Assembly (NCBI GenBank): GCA_012934845.2
Contig: WNNJ02000369.1
Coordinates: forward strand, 18,287 to 82,286
Length of the DNA stretch: 64,000 bases
Direction: 5' to 3'
DNA from: Pomphorhynchus laevis
Lineage: Eukaryota; Acanthocephala; Palaeacanthocephala; Echinorhynchida; Pomphorhynchidae
Positions 42,275 through 53,515 of this stretch are shown here, one piece after another. Position numbers and translations under genes: made by a program. The notes under the pieces are model-generated. The model had not been told where the DNA came from, did not search any database, and saw only the letters and a list, made by a program, of their open reading frames with translations. Every line of letters begins with the position of its first letter. Within the stretch, counting starts at the first letter, position 1.

Positions 42275-45130
42275 ATGAGTTTAAACATTCTTGAAGAAAA
42301 GAACAAAGTAGTATTAACAATGCCCCGTAGAAAGGCATCGACGCACGCCCCTTGCTGTATGCGCAATGGACCGGCAGCGAAATTCAAATCTTGCATATGT
42401 GCCAAGGCGGACACTCCTTGCCCCAACTGTAGAGCAGTCAATTGCTGCGACCGCTCGATGACAATGAAAGACGTTCAATTCCAAATTTACACGCGCGCAG
42501 TTCCTGAAGGGGATGATACCGGAGCACACTGTAAAAATCACGTTGATTTTTCAATCATCGAATCTTTTTCGAATGCGTCAGAGATATTCCTTGGTGATGG
42601 ACCCAGAAGTAACGTTGCACGCGCGAGCTCAATCAATGACATCTGCGATCGTGTGATACACTGGAAGCGTAATCTAATGCGATTGCCGCGCTGTGCCGAA
42701 TCCACGCGTTTCATAACCGTGCTCGCTAAAATTTACAAATATTCAGTGTCTGTACAGGAGTCATTAAGTAAGGCCATGGTAATAGGCCATCTCATTCTAC
42801 AACGCGATATACGCACCTCTAACAAATCGCTCAAAGAAAAGCTGGTACGGAGGATGAACGCATGGTGCAATCAAGATTACGACACCCTATTCACAGAAGT
42901 GCATGCATTAAAACAATTATGCTGATATAGAAAAACGCTCAAAGTTCAGCGATACTGGCGCAAGACCTTTATCAACCTCGTCACCAGTAAGAGATTAGGT
43001 ACGGCGATGCACCATTTAGAAAGCGAAGTTGCAGCGGGCAAACCGTTGGACTTCTGTGATATGATAGGTGCAAAGTCTGTGCGCGAATTACTGTCCGACA
43101 AAAATCCCATGCCGGCAGCACTCGATAGTTCAGCCACTAATTTGTCATGTGACGTTCCAAACTCTAGCTATCATCCAGTAATCTTTGACACGATCAATAG
43201 CGAGCTGATCGTTCAAATAGCAAAACGTGTAACATATGGTGCCGGTTTTCGGGATTCGATGGGCAATCCTGGACGCACATGCTCACAAAGTTCGGGAGGG
43301 AGTCTGCAGAACTAGCTGAATTACTCGCCATATTTACTAGAGCACCGGCCACTGAACACATCCCTGACAACTTTACCACTGCTCTACCTACATGCAGGCT
43401 CATAGCACTGACGAAAAATCTGGCATCAGACCAATCGGCATCTGCGATGTCAGCAGGAGGATAATGACAAAAGTCATTTTGTCGATAGTGTCTAATGATA
43501 TCCAGCAGGTGTGCGGACTATTCAAATGTGTGCAGGTCAACGAGCAGGAGTGGAATGCGTGACACGGGCAGTATGCAAACAACTCTCAAATAACCCCAAC
43601 ACAGTCTTTCTCTCGATTGATGCTGACAACGCGTTCAACAGAATCAACAGAAGAGTTGCCGCCACAATATAGATCGCATTTGCCCTGCTTTATCAAAAGT
43701 CATGCACAACTTTTACGACAATCCATCTAACCTGACAATCGGTGACGAGATTATTCAATCTCAGTAGGGTTTTACACAAGGGGATGTCTTGTCTATGCCG
43801 GCTTTCGCGATTGCGATACTACCGCTCATACATCAAGTGATAACAAGGTTTCCTGACGTCTAACAGTTCTGGTATGCTGATGATGGCAATATGATAGGCA
43901 AACCAAGTGACATCTAGGATGCCTTCGATTTTTTGTGTAATGTAGGGCCAGTTTTCGGATTCCATGTGAATCCCAAGAAATGTACGTTATACAATCCGAC
44001 AGCCAATACGGCACACATCCGTCAACTTTTTTGTGAAACTGAGGTAGAAATCAGAGACGAGGAAATGATCATCCTGGGCGATCCTGTTAAAGATCGTCCT
44101 TACTTTTTAAAATCAATCGAGAAGGTGTCGAAATTCTGCGCCCTCGTCGAGCAACTAGCTGAGGTTGGAGTGTTGGACACACAGATTGCATGTTTGTTTT
44201 ACAAAATTACTGCAACACAAGTGGACTCGCACGCAACGGACCACTCAGTGCTCGCCAAATTGGTTCAGCCCTCTTCAGAATACAATACGCAAAGCGTTCG
44301 ATGATCTTCTTAGACTAGACGACTCTCGCGGATCGTTGTGGCCCATCCTCTCATTACCTCTGTATTGCGGCGGTCTCGGAATAGTGGATCCATGTCGAGT
44401 CGCTGATGAAGAATACAATAACTCACTAATGTTGTGCGAGCCATATTTACAAGGGCTGCAAGGGGCCGAATTGAGAGCCGAATAATAATTACGCTCTACC
44501 GCACAGCGCAAACAAAAACATGCTAGCAACGAGGCAATCATGGTTTCACGTCTCAGCATACGACGAAAATATGCGTAAAACAATCGAACATTCGACGGTG
44601 AAGGGAGGATCCTCGTGGCTATCTGCGTTCCACACTAGAAATAAGCAGGTTCGTACCAACAACGCAACGTTTCGCGATGCCATCGCCGCGCGCTACAACA
44701 CGCTATGCAAAGACGCACCTCCTCACTGCCTTTGCGGCTCAACGACTTCACTAGCACATTGCCTATCATGCCCCAACGGTGGTCACCCCTCGATCAGGCA
44801 CGACTCAATACGAGACATAATCGCAAAGACACTTACCGTAATCTGCAATAGTGTATCGATCGAACCAACGTTGAATTCAGTCGATGCCAGAATTCGTTTT
44901 GAGCATGCAGCCACATCAACTGGCCCAGACGCACGGCTGGACATATCATGCTGTGGATTCTACGGTGGCCGTTCGGAGCGAACTCTATTCGACAACTGCG
45001 TTTTTAAGGCATTCACTCCGTCGAACCTCAGCAGATCTATAAGTTCATGCTTCGAGTACCACGAGCAGCGGAAATGCTCAAAATACCAAGAGCGTGTATC
45101 ATGGATAGAGAGAGCAAATATCTCCTCGAT
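42275..45130 (+). mobile_element. CXC/RT/RLE LINE, decayed, 3' end missing
   Basis: The likely protein start is the ATG at 42320 (MPRRKASTHAPCC). The first 200 residues are open, with Cys pairs CICAKADTPCPNC and VNCC. RT pieces: LIALTKN-SGIRPIGICDV-like near 43440, IDADNAFNRINRR near 43615, GFTQGDVLSMPAF near 43770, YADDGNMIGKPSD near 43875. Thumb (YCGGLGIVDPCRV near 44365) and endonuclease follow (44520-45188: HCLCGSTTSLAHCLSCPNGG, RHDSIRDI, DARLDISCCGFYGG, ERTLFDNCVFKAFTPS, KYQERVSWIER). About eight stops and frameshifts. Homology stops near 45130, inside the protein, with no 3' UTR, which implies a later deletion. Confidence 0.85.
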
Positions 45131-45189
45131 ATATATTACTTGTTTAATATACCGTCATTTGATACTATCTAGTTTGTTCATGTTTTAGC

Positions 45190-46830
45190 AGTTAGGTCAA
45201 TCCATATATGATGACTTAGTGAATGAGAATATACTAACATGCGTTGATAGTAATAACGACAGCAATCGTGTGAGTCAATGACATTGACTACGCAGTGGTT
45301 TGCATTTCGTAGTAACTAAATTTACGGGCCATTCATGCAATGACTGTTTAAGAGAGAATCAACTATACATTGTGTATCCACACACAGAATGCCCAAGATA
45401 ATTTCTTGTTTAAATATTTTGAGAAAACAGTTAATTTTTGCTTTTATGTTAGCATCTGGACATATTGGTCGCAAAACATGGCAAATAACGATCCGGCGGT
45501 TTTAGTAATCATTATATCACATTATATATTCTCCTCTTAAACCAAAGTATGTGTTCAAATAATCTATTATTTTAATATAGGCATAATGCTGATGAATTTA
45601 AATCCATTAGCATTAAGTGAAATAGCAAAGGCTCTAAAAATATCATACAAATATTTACCAAGCGATTAAAAATGCTTCGATTTTATCAACTTCTACTTTC
45701 AATTGGTTAATTAAGAAGACACTTACCGTCGGCAATATTTTAAAGCATTTTACTTTGATGCTCTAAAGTGTATTTTATGCTGTAAAGTGCAGGTTGTATT
45801 CAGTAGTTTTATTTACGAAATTCGATTTTGTAAAACACGTTCTACGCGTTTCAAGTTTATGTATCCAATACTTATTTTAAATTAATGATTGTGTTCATTT
45901 AATGGATGCCCTTGTCACATTATAAAAATATTACTTAATTATAAATATAAGCAATTGTAGATTTTAAATTACGTAATTGTCTTCCAAAAAAACTATTGTA
46001 AAAAGAGACAACTGCCAGGACAAAGAAATAATTATATTATTGCTGAAATATCGTTAACCTTTTGTATTGCTTTGATATATATTGTATGATAGCAGCTTAC
46101 CAATACTTTTGATCTGCGTATAATGTTGTTTTCGATGCACACAGGGGTCGTTGATAGCGCATTAATTTATCACAATAAATAGCTTTATATGACTGCCAAT
46201 TATTTGCAAAGTCATTACAGCAACACATTTTCAAATTTGTCGTTTTTATCAGATTTATTTCAGCTTTATTAAATAATTGTATTCAACTTTGAATAAAATG
46301 AATTATTCTGTAAATTCGAGTGACAGCTTCCCGAAATATAAAATTGGAAAAAATTAAATTAAAATTACCTATTAAAATTACTTTAATAGGTAATCTATAA
46401 TATACATATACGCTCATCCCTGGTGGATTCTTATTTAGTCCGGATTGCAAATGATAAAAAGTCGAGTTTTTCCTAATTTTATTACTGAAATAATAAAATT
46501 ATGATTTCTGAATAATTAAATTAAGAAGCAACTTTCTTGCTAATTTAGACAAGTTCATATAAGGTTATGTAATTATACAAATAACGACAACAAGCCAGAT
46601 AATAATTAGTATAACTTATAAACTTTTAAGTTTTTAAGGAAAAACAGGACGTTGAATCTCGGATATATAAACTGGTTCATTGCTGAAGATTTAAAACAAA
46701 ATTAATATATTTACCTTTTTTATAATTAAATAATTATAAATAATAATCTCTTTTAATATGTCACAGGAGTAATAAATTTTAAAAGTATAAATTGAGGTCA
46801 TTGCTTTAATAACCTGGTAAACCGGCACGT
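45190..46830. other. AT-rich region, no feature recognised
   Basis: 1.6 kb with no open frame or repeat I can name. A small palindrome GTCAATGACATTGAC lies near 45276. Confidence 0.45.
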
Positions 46831-47215
46831 TGAAGATGTATATCCCGTTCGCTAGTCACCGAGACGTTCCCTGGAGATGTCCGGTATAATATCCGCATGT
46901 TGCGTCGTTTTGTCGGGGCTTCCAATTCTGGAAGGGAAGTCACAACTCGTCGGTGATTGACTGCGCTCACAGGAATGTCGTCCACAAAGGGCGGCTATAC
47001 TGAATCCATCGCCAACGTCGTTATTCTGTCTCTGCCAAGCTGCAACAATACTCAATTCGCCTACCGTCCAAATGTCAGATGCCGAACGGTTCTCGTTGTC
47101 AAAGTTGGAAAGCCATTGCCGATCATTACTCACAATCAGGCTCGAGAAAAATGGAATGATCATTTGTTTATAGTACGGCATTTGAACGATGGTTGGACTG
47201 CGGAAGCAGTTGTAT
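46830..47215. other. GC-richer island, unrecognised open frames
   Basis: Composition rises clearly above the flanks. A 109-codon - strand frame (47181-46852: MPYYKQMIIPFFSSLIVSND ...) and a 117-codon + strand frame (46957-47310) overlap. Neither resembles a family I know. It could be a decayed transposon or host exon. Confidence 0.25.
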
Positions 47216-47795
47216 ATTTACCTGGATTAATATATAAAAATGTATATAATACAGGTAAATATATTAATTTTGTTTTATATTTACCTGGATTAAATATAAA
47301 GCAAAATTAATATATTTACATAGATTAAGATGACGGTATCATGGACTGTTGGTTTTCAACATGTCATCACTGCGTGCTTTAGAACTGTGACATTCGAATA
47401 TAATGGCTTCTTGATACACATCGGTCATCTCGTTTAATGACGTATTATCCTGTAATTAAAACGATCGTTAAATTAGACATTTGTATATTTAAATAAGTAG
47501 CATTTGATTGAAATGAGTAGAACTTAAATACAACGATCACTCATTTTATTGTGATCACTCAGACGACAAGTTGATTATGGAATAAGGTATCACCATTTAT
47601 TTTTATTTTCGAAAAATTAAATAAAATTTATTTATTTTTAATTAAAAGAAAATTAAACATCACAGCATGTTTTCAATTTCTTTCAATACAATTCTTATTT
47701 CATGAATTTGCTAATTCATTGATCGATATTACACGCATTTTGCGGCATTACAGTTTGAATAAATCATTTGCAAGTATCTTCCGATTATGACACGA
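47216..47795. other. AT-rich region with a short inverted repeat
   Basis: 'atatttacctggatta' occurs three times in both directions between 47212 and 47325 (also 'aatacaggtaaatat'). The rest (47326-47795) holds nothing recognised. Confidence 0.4.
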
Positions 47796-48275
47796 TACTA
47801 TCCTTACAGGTATTGTTCCTATTTTTGATACAGCAGGACGCTACTAATCAGCCTGGATGGGTATCATCAGCTGCTGACCCAGACCTACATTTTACGTTTC
47901 GGCCCCTACTGTACAAAGTACAGCTTACTCCGTACACTGGTGCTGATTGAATCTGAACCCATGACGTATGTATCTCGATTCAACGTTACATCCACTAGGC
48001 TGGTCGCTCCAATAGTGTCGATATACATTTCTGCATATTACTTTGGGAAGGGAATCGTATTCAAACGATCTAGTAGAAAATTACCATATGTGTGTGATCC
48101 GCTAGCCGGATCACTTTTTTCATGATGCCACTTTCAATGAATGTTTTTAATTTAACTTGATTGCATCTGTGAGCTGAAATTTTTTCTGGTTGTGGAACGA
48201 TATTATTCTCACAGGTATTGTTCCTATTTTTGATACAGAATGACGCTACTAATTAGTCTGGGTGGGTCTCACCAA
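47796..48275 (+). repeat. 60-bp direct repeat pair
   Basis: 'acaggtattgttcctatttt' plus 'tgatacag' and '.gacgctactaat.ag.ctgg' occur at 47807-47862 and 48212-48270. A small palindrome GTGATCCGCTAGCCGGATCAC lies near 48097. No gene seen. Confidence 0.55.
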
Positions 48276-48529
48276 ATACTATTCAAAAATTCAAAATACT
48301 ATTCAATAATCAAAAAGTTAGTGAGATTAAAAATTAATAATAGTAATAATAAGACTTTATTAATAAAAATACATAAATGGAAGTGTCGTTTAACAAGTCC
48401 GTTAAAAAAATAAACAGTCAGTCAACAGAAAAAATAGGTCAACAATTTCTTTGTCTTCTTCCTATTAAGGCCTCAAATCAATAAGGATCTGAGCCCCCAA
48501 CCAATCCAGCACGCCGCTTTCCGATTGAA

Positions 48530-50923
48530 CTACCCGGGATCTTTCACCTCCCGAAGAATCCAATCGGTGCGGACGATGTTGGGTAAACGAGATACGAGGA
48601 GCTTAAGAAACCTTAGCCTTTGCTCTGGGAGACGTCCTCTTGAGAAGAAGACTAATCCCGAGATAGCCCAGGTACCCAAAAGGCGCACCTGGGTTTTCCC
48701 ATTCAACGACAGATGCTGGGCCCGTTTCAGAGCCCACCTAGCTTTCTTCAGGATACGTTTGAGTCTATCCAGGTCGGATTTCGCCGACCAGTTCACCGAA
48801 ACGGTGAACCCCAGGTATTTTACTCGACTTGTGAAGACAGGGAGTGGTTCGGATGCAAATATGGAGGAGAGCGTAGAGAGTGCTAGTCTCTTAAGTTTTT
48901 TCTTGGTTGCAGGGGAGCCATGAAAGACAACCTCCTGCGATTTAGCGGAGTTTAGAATAAGGTTGGATCTAGGCAACTGGTATTTTAATCTTAAAAAGAA
49001 GCGGCTGATGTCCGAGACTACGTCTTTGCACCTGCGTCCAGTGAACAGGGCTGTGGTGTCATCAGCGTACACCACTAGACGTTGTTCACGTTTAAATATT
49101 TTAAATAGAATAATTGAGGCAGCAAGATATAAGGTTGGAGAAAGTGGTGAACCTTGAGGCACACCCGTAATAGGGTAGAACTGACGCGCATCAGGGTCGT
49201 CATCATAATAAAATCGCTTGGTGTACAGCAGTATCTCCACCCTGTTAACAATTCTCGCAGGCAACCCGAGGGACCTGAGAGAAGAGATAACAAAGGGAAT
49301 GGAGATGCGGTCAAATGCAGCGGAAAAATCAAGGAAAACTGCCACAGCTAGCTGATGACTGTTCTCCTGACAAAACCGATGCACTTCACCAACTGCTGAA
49401 TGGACCGAGCGACCTTTGACAAACCCATGGAAACCAGGTGGGATTAAATTTCGCCTAATCAGATGATCGCGGATTCTACGCGCAAGCGCTTTTTCGAAGA
49501 TCGATACGAGGGAATTTTGAATCGAAATGGGCCGCAGGTCTTTAGGACAATAGACCGGAAACTTTTTTGGAATAAAAATTCTCTTGCTAATGTTGATGCC
49601 GGCTACATCGGATGGGGTGGCTAATAGCATTGTGATGGCCACCTCCCTTCTTTGATCGGTTGTCAAAAGCTGACAGACACGAGAAGAGAGTGGAGCGACG
49701 GTTTTGGAGGTGCTTGGAAGAGGCCCCCAGGCGTTGAGAATATCTGTGACAGATAAGTCTCTACTCCTGAAGTCTCCCCAAGGCGGGATTGGTTGCGGAG
49801 ATTGAGTGGCTCCATAGTTGTGTAAGGCAAGTGACTCTTCTAAAACTTTATCAAGGCCAATTCTACCGATCCAACCCAAGGCCCTATCCCTCCAACAAGC
49901 AAACTTCTCCTTCTTGAAAATCTTCCAAAAGGAAGACTGAGAAGGGTTAAGACGAGCAATGCTCGCCCTATCCCTACTCAGCTGGAACCAATATCTGGTG
50001 CGCCAGTATTCATTCGAGAGAGTCTGTCTGGCGGAAGAAGAGAGATTAGGGAGGTTCAGTAGTTTTGCTAGAACATTGAGTTTCGTCGGAGTGGGATTGA
50101 AAATGCGACCTTTATAGGTTGTAGAAAGTAATGCGGTAGCTTGCGAAGAGAGGTAGGAATTAAATTCGGTTAAATTCTCATTACCAATTCGGGGGAAGCG
50201 TTGGATAGCAGCTTGGAAGAAAGCCACTCTGATCGGGTCAAAGTGGAATCTTCTCCGAAGCAGCGTATCCTCCTCTATCCGCCAGCGAATTAGATCATGA
50301 GATGTGGACAGATGCTGTCGCGACTGCTCCGTGCAGAAGGGTTTTAACAACCATCTCTCGTGGAGCAGTAATAGGTCGAGGAGTGAATTCGTTGATGTGC
50401 AATGAAATGTAGGGGACGGTGGTTTGTGAATAAGATAACCGTTCCTGGCTCTGCGGAGAGCAGCATTAATCCAACGACCAGTACTGTCGTTGAAGTCACC
50501 TAGTACAATGTCATAGCCGCTATCGATAATACCATCCAGAAGGTCACGGTTCTTGTGAATCTCTCCTGGACGAATGTAGACGTTGGCTAGACTGAGGCGT
50601 TTACCGTTCTTAACGAGTGAAACTACTAGACAAGACAGGGCAGGACAAGAGTAATTTAGCAGTAGGGAGGACCTTAAAGAGCATTTAACTAGGGTCAAGA
50701 GTCCTTGAGATGAAGAGGAGTGAGGTGGGGTTATGTACGGAGTATAGTGGGAACAAATTTGCTTTGGGATAAATCGAGTAATGTCCTGGGGGAGACGGAT
50801 AGACCGCGTCTCCTGGAGGACTATAACATCTGCGTCTCTACCAGATAAAAGTCTAAGGGCAGAAGCACCTCCCGAATTCCACTGAAGAATATTCAGTGAA
50901 AAAGGCTCAGGTTTACTCACCAT
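48530..50923 (-). CDS. LINE copy B ORF2, endonuclease plus reverse transcriptase
   Basis: 797 open codons with the complete endonuclease and RT set: IVLQETRS, VLGDFNDSTGRW, STSHDLIRW, LRPISIQNSLVSIFEKAL, FLDFSAAFDRI, GVPQGSPLSP, VYADDTTALF. It ends KDPG-stop where the copy at 58130 reads KDPGWFSRKAACL; a TGG to TAG change removes the last 19 residues, outside the RT core. Otherwise the longest clean ORF2 relative to the ancestral frame. Confidence 0.9.
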   Translation of the reverse strand: MVSKPEPFSLNILQWNSGGASALRLLSGRDADVIVLQETRSIRLPQDITRFIPKQICSHYTPYITPPHSSSSQGLLTLVKCSLRSSLLLNYSCPALSCLVVSLVKNGKRLSLANVYIRPGEIHKNRDLLDGIIDSGYDIVLGDFNDSTGRWINAALRRARNGYLIHKPPSPTFHCTSTNSLLDLLLLHERWLLKPFCTEQSRQHLSTSHDLIRWRIEEDTLLRRRFHFDPIRVAFFQAAIQRFPRIGNENLTEFNSYLSSQATALLSTTYKGRIFNPTPTKLNVLAKLLNLPNLSSSARQTLSNEYWRTRYWFQLSRDRASIARLNPSQSSFWKIFKKEKFACWRDRALGWIGRIGLDKVLEESLALHNYGATQSPQPIPPWGDFRSRDLSVTDILNAWGPLPSTSKTVAPLSSRVCQLLTTDQRREVAITMLLATPSDVAGINISKRIFIPKKFPVYCPKDLRPISIQNSLVSIFEKALARRIRDHLIRRNLIPPGFHGFVKGRSVHSAVGEVHRFCQENSHQLAVAVFLDFSAAFDRISIPFVISSLRSLGLPARIVNRVEILLYTKRFYYDDDPDARQFYPITGVPQGSPLSPTLYLAASIILFKIFKREQRLVVYADDTTALFTGRRCKDVVSDISRFFLRLKYQLPRSNLILNSAKSQEVVFHGSPATKKKLKRLALSTLSSIFASEPLPVFTSRVKYLGFTVSVNWSAKSDLDRLKRILKKARWALKRAQHLSLNGKTQVRLLGTWAISGLVFFSRGRLPEQRLRFLKLLVSRLPNIVRTDWILREVKDPG

Positions 50924-50999
50924 TGGGCTAAATTAGTTGGAAGGGGGATGCCAACCTAGACAGAGCTAGGTGCAGGAGGGTTACCCTCACTGCCACTAG

Positions 51000-52189
51000 C
51001 CCCGTCGCGGGTCGTACCCCCCAGGGCAATATCTTCATTTCCCAGAGAAGCCTTCTTATCCTTGATCATCTTCCCCACCTTGGGGGTGGGACTGTTCTGG
51101 CCGAAGCCCCCTCTTCTTGGAGTGGGGGGTTTTAAGCTCGTTAGGCATGGGGGCAGCTGTTGTCCCTACAAAAGAGGATAGCAGATGTCCAATCATTGTT
51201 TGAAATTGCGAAAAAATTACTCGTTTCTGGTTATCAAGAAGTTGAATGATGTCAGCGTTTGACATCCGGTCGGCTGATGAACCAGCAGCAGAGGCGTAGT
51301 TGATCGGGGTTGTAGGCTTAACAAACAGTTGTTTATATTCTTTAAATATTCTGCAGCGCCTTGACCAGGCCGGATGTTCCCCTCCACAATTAGCGCAAGA
51401 GGAGGAGGCCTGACATCTTTCCCCTTTTAAAGCATACTGACAATCCCCAGCACCACAAACACCGCATACCAAGGCCTTGCTGCATGTAGAGTACCAGTGG
51501 CCCCAGGCATGGCACTTGTTACAGTGTGGGAATGTGAGTCGGTCTTCGTCAATTAGAGTGAATCCTAAGTTAAAACCTAGGAAAGGATTCGCTGACGATT
51601 TAGAAAGAAGCAGACCGGAATCAAGATCTGTATTTGCAAAAGCCACTGGGAGGGGGTCGCCCCCTTACCTAGGACTTGCCTCACTGATTGGAGGCCATAC
51701 AATTTTTTCAGAGTTATCAAATCTTCTTCTGTTAGAAACAATGGAAAATTAGATATTTTAACTGAGCACTGAAGTGGTTTCAACGTTATGGAACCGGAGT
51801 CCAAAAGGTGCTTGTCAAAATGATCTTTGTATTCCTTTAATAAAGAGGCATTCGGGAAGGAAACTCTTACAGTATTGTCCAAACTCTTCACTGAATTGAA
51901 CAGCACCCTGTTTGGATGAATTGATACAAACTTTCGCAAAAAGGTTGAGAAGAGATTGTGTTTCTCTATTGGTTTTTTTTGAATTGATGATGCACAGGTT
52001 AGCTAATTTTGGAATCGGGGGTAGCAGACCCTTATCTGCATTTAATAAACACGAAACATCACTAACCTGATTAGAATTGTCTCCAGTAGACGAAAGAATT
52101 GAACCAGATCGTTCATTACTACCATATTTCATTGTAAAATCACCAAAAGTTGTAGAGCTTTGAAGCTCCGATAGCGTTTTAGCATTCAT
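51000..52189 (-). pseudogene. LINE copy B ORF1, CCHC protein (frame-broken)
   Basis: Three overlapping open pieces: 52189-51815 (N-terminus, MNAKTLSELQSS), 51939-51577 (middle, RVLFNSVKSLDNTVRVSF), and 51646-51056 (knuckles and C-terminus). The knuckles are CNKCHAWGHWYSTC, CGVCGAGDC and CANCGGEHPAWSRRC, followed by DRMSNADIIQLLDNQK. Two frameshifts join them, and a third near the C-terminus precedes the 'GNEDIALG' tail. The start is after an A-run at 52189. Function as for copy A. Confidence 0.85.
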
Positions 52190-52237
52190 TTTTTTTGCAA
52201 CGTGCGATTAATTCGGGTTTAAAAATTAAATAAATAA

Positions 52238-52490
52238 ATAAATAAAGACTTTCTTAACTACACAAAAAAAAGAAAAAGAAACATGCAATAAACCAGATCA
52301 GACACAACAATAGAAAGTCAGTAGCTCTTCAGTCTTCTAACTCTTTTCTTCTTCTATGGCCTCAGGTCCAGGGGGATCTGAGCCCCCCCCAACCGATCCA
52401 ACACGCCGCCTTCCGACTGAACCACCCGGGGTCTTTCACCCCCCGAAGAATTAAATCGGCGAGGACTATGCTGGGTAAACGAGATTAAAA
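52238..52490 (-). mobile_element. CCHC/APE LINE, 250-bp 3' end (copy C)
   Basis: Reverse-strand copy of the last 80 coding bases and whole 3' UTR, nearly identical to 58010-58250 ('gaaagtcagtagctcttcag', 'catgcaataaaccagatcag'). It is 5'-truncated near 52490 and ends in (TTTA)n where copy B begins. Confidence 0.88.
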
Positions 52491-52784
52491 AATTGAAATT
52501 CCGATATCATTAACAACAAAGGCTGAAAAATTGCGCTTTCCCCGATAGCATTTATATTGTAAGGCAATTAATTATCAAGTTTAGAGAGCAAAGAATGATA
52601 GCTGTTAGCGATACAGTGTAAATATAGCAATATATTTTGTAATATATATTGTAAAAATAAGTGGTTTTAACGCATATCTAACAAATATTTAACCATCAAA
52701 TAAATATGAATGTATAGCTTTAAATATTTTGATAAATCAAAATTGTTAAAAATGATCTAATGTTAGGTAATAAATAATAGCCCA
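52491..52784. other. AT-rich spacer
   Basis: No feature recognised between the LINE fragment and the RYIDD RT. Confidence 0.4.
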
Positions 52785-53351
52785 ATTATAGCTGACTTAT
52801 TTTTAAGCTTTATAGAATATGAATTTGTTCATAACTGTGTAAAAACTAAATCTAAACAATATAAATATATGAAATATATGTTTCGATACATTGATGATAT
52901 ATGTGTATTTAATTCTAATAATTTTTATTCAATTAGTGAGCACATTTATCCAGAAAGCCTTATTCTTAACAAAACCAATATTAATGATAAAGAAGGTGTA
53001 TATCTAGATATGAACATTAAATTAACATTAACTAAAACTACTATTAATTTATATCGTAAAGATGACATATTTAAATTTACAAGAAACATATTTTTGCATG
53101 AGCATTCATGCATACCATATAATATAAAATATAATACATTAAATAATGAAATTTTAAGAATTGCAACAATATGTAATGATATTGGCTTTCTTCAAAATCA
53201 TTTAAATAATTTAATAGATACATATTTTAAACTAGGTTACTATAAAAATAACATCAAGCAGAAAATAGTAAAATATATAAATCAACACAATAATATAAAG
53301 AATAAATTTAAACTCTTAAGTGGCAAATTTTTATGGATGGATAATAAATAA
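52785..53351 (+). pseudogene. RYIDD-type reverse transcriptase, 5'-truncated (Penelope-related)
   Basis: Opens ADLFLSFIEYEFVHNCVK, then MKYMFRYIDDICVFN (RT motif C), HIYPESLILNKTN, VYLDMNIKLTLTKTTINLY, YRKDDIFKFTRN and a thumb-like LHEHSCIPYNIKYNTLNNE. It ends GKFLWMDNK-stop. The ADLFLSxxE lead, a RYxDD box, 'YLDM.I' and the HxHS-x-IP-x2-K thumb are the order seen in Penelope-like RTs. This type lacks a C-terminal GIY-YIG after the thumb, so it may belong to a clade with that domain elsewhere (for example Naiad-like), which is inference. RT motifs before ADLFL are missing, so it is a partial copy. From 52869 to the stop (160 codons) it is unbroken. Confidence 0.7.
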
Positions 53352-53515
53352 TATACTTTGTATTAGAATAAGATACTAGATAGTTATTTCAGAGGAAATA
53401 CATCATTAGCATGTATTTGGCCCCGCTGCTATGTTGGGTAGAGGAGTTAGGGGCCGAAACCTGATAGCATAGCAGTTCCTCCTGATGACCTCTAATTCTT
53501 ATTCTGATACAACGT
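53352..53515 (+). repeat. terminal module downstream of the RYIDD RT
   Basis: Hairpin AAATACATCATTAGCATGTATTT, then GGCCCC ... GGGGCCGAAACC, then CTGCTATG pairing with CATAGCAG, then CCTCCTGATGACCTC. The same order occurs at 10180, 10300, 21350 (-) and 22095 (-). It contains both CGAAAC and CTGATGA boxes, which in other Penelope-like elements belong to hammerhead ribozymes; a full fold was not established by eye. Confidence 0.65.

Larger units (their letters stand above)
48345..52195 (-). mobile_element. near full-length CCHC/APE LINE, copy B
   Basis: Same family as copies A, D and E, antisense in this window. ORF1 lies at 52189-51000 and ORF2 at 50923-48530. The 3' UTR ends near 48350 with AATAAAGTCTTATTATTA. 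Its 5' end (about 52200) lies almost directly against the (TTTA)n tail of another copy's 3' end (52238-52487), so copy B is inserted in that tail. Confidence 0.9.

Noticed and set aside
52785-53351. RYIDD RT as an LTR-type or virus-like element
   Set aside because: No protease, integrase, capsid-like or RNase H motif and no long terminal repeats were seen; the thumb pattern fits Penelope-like RTs better.
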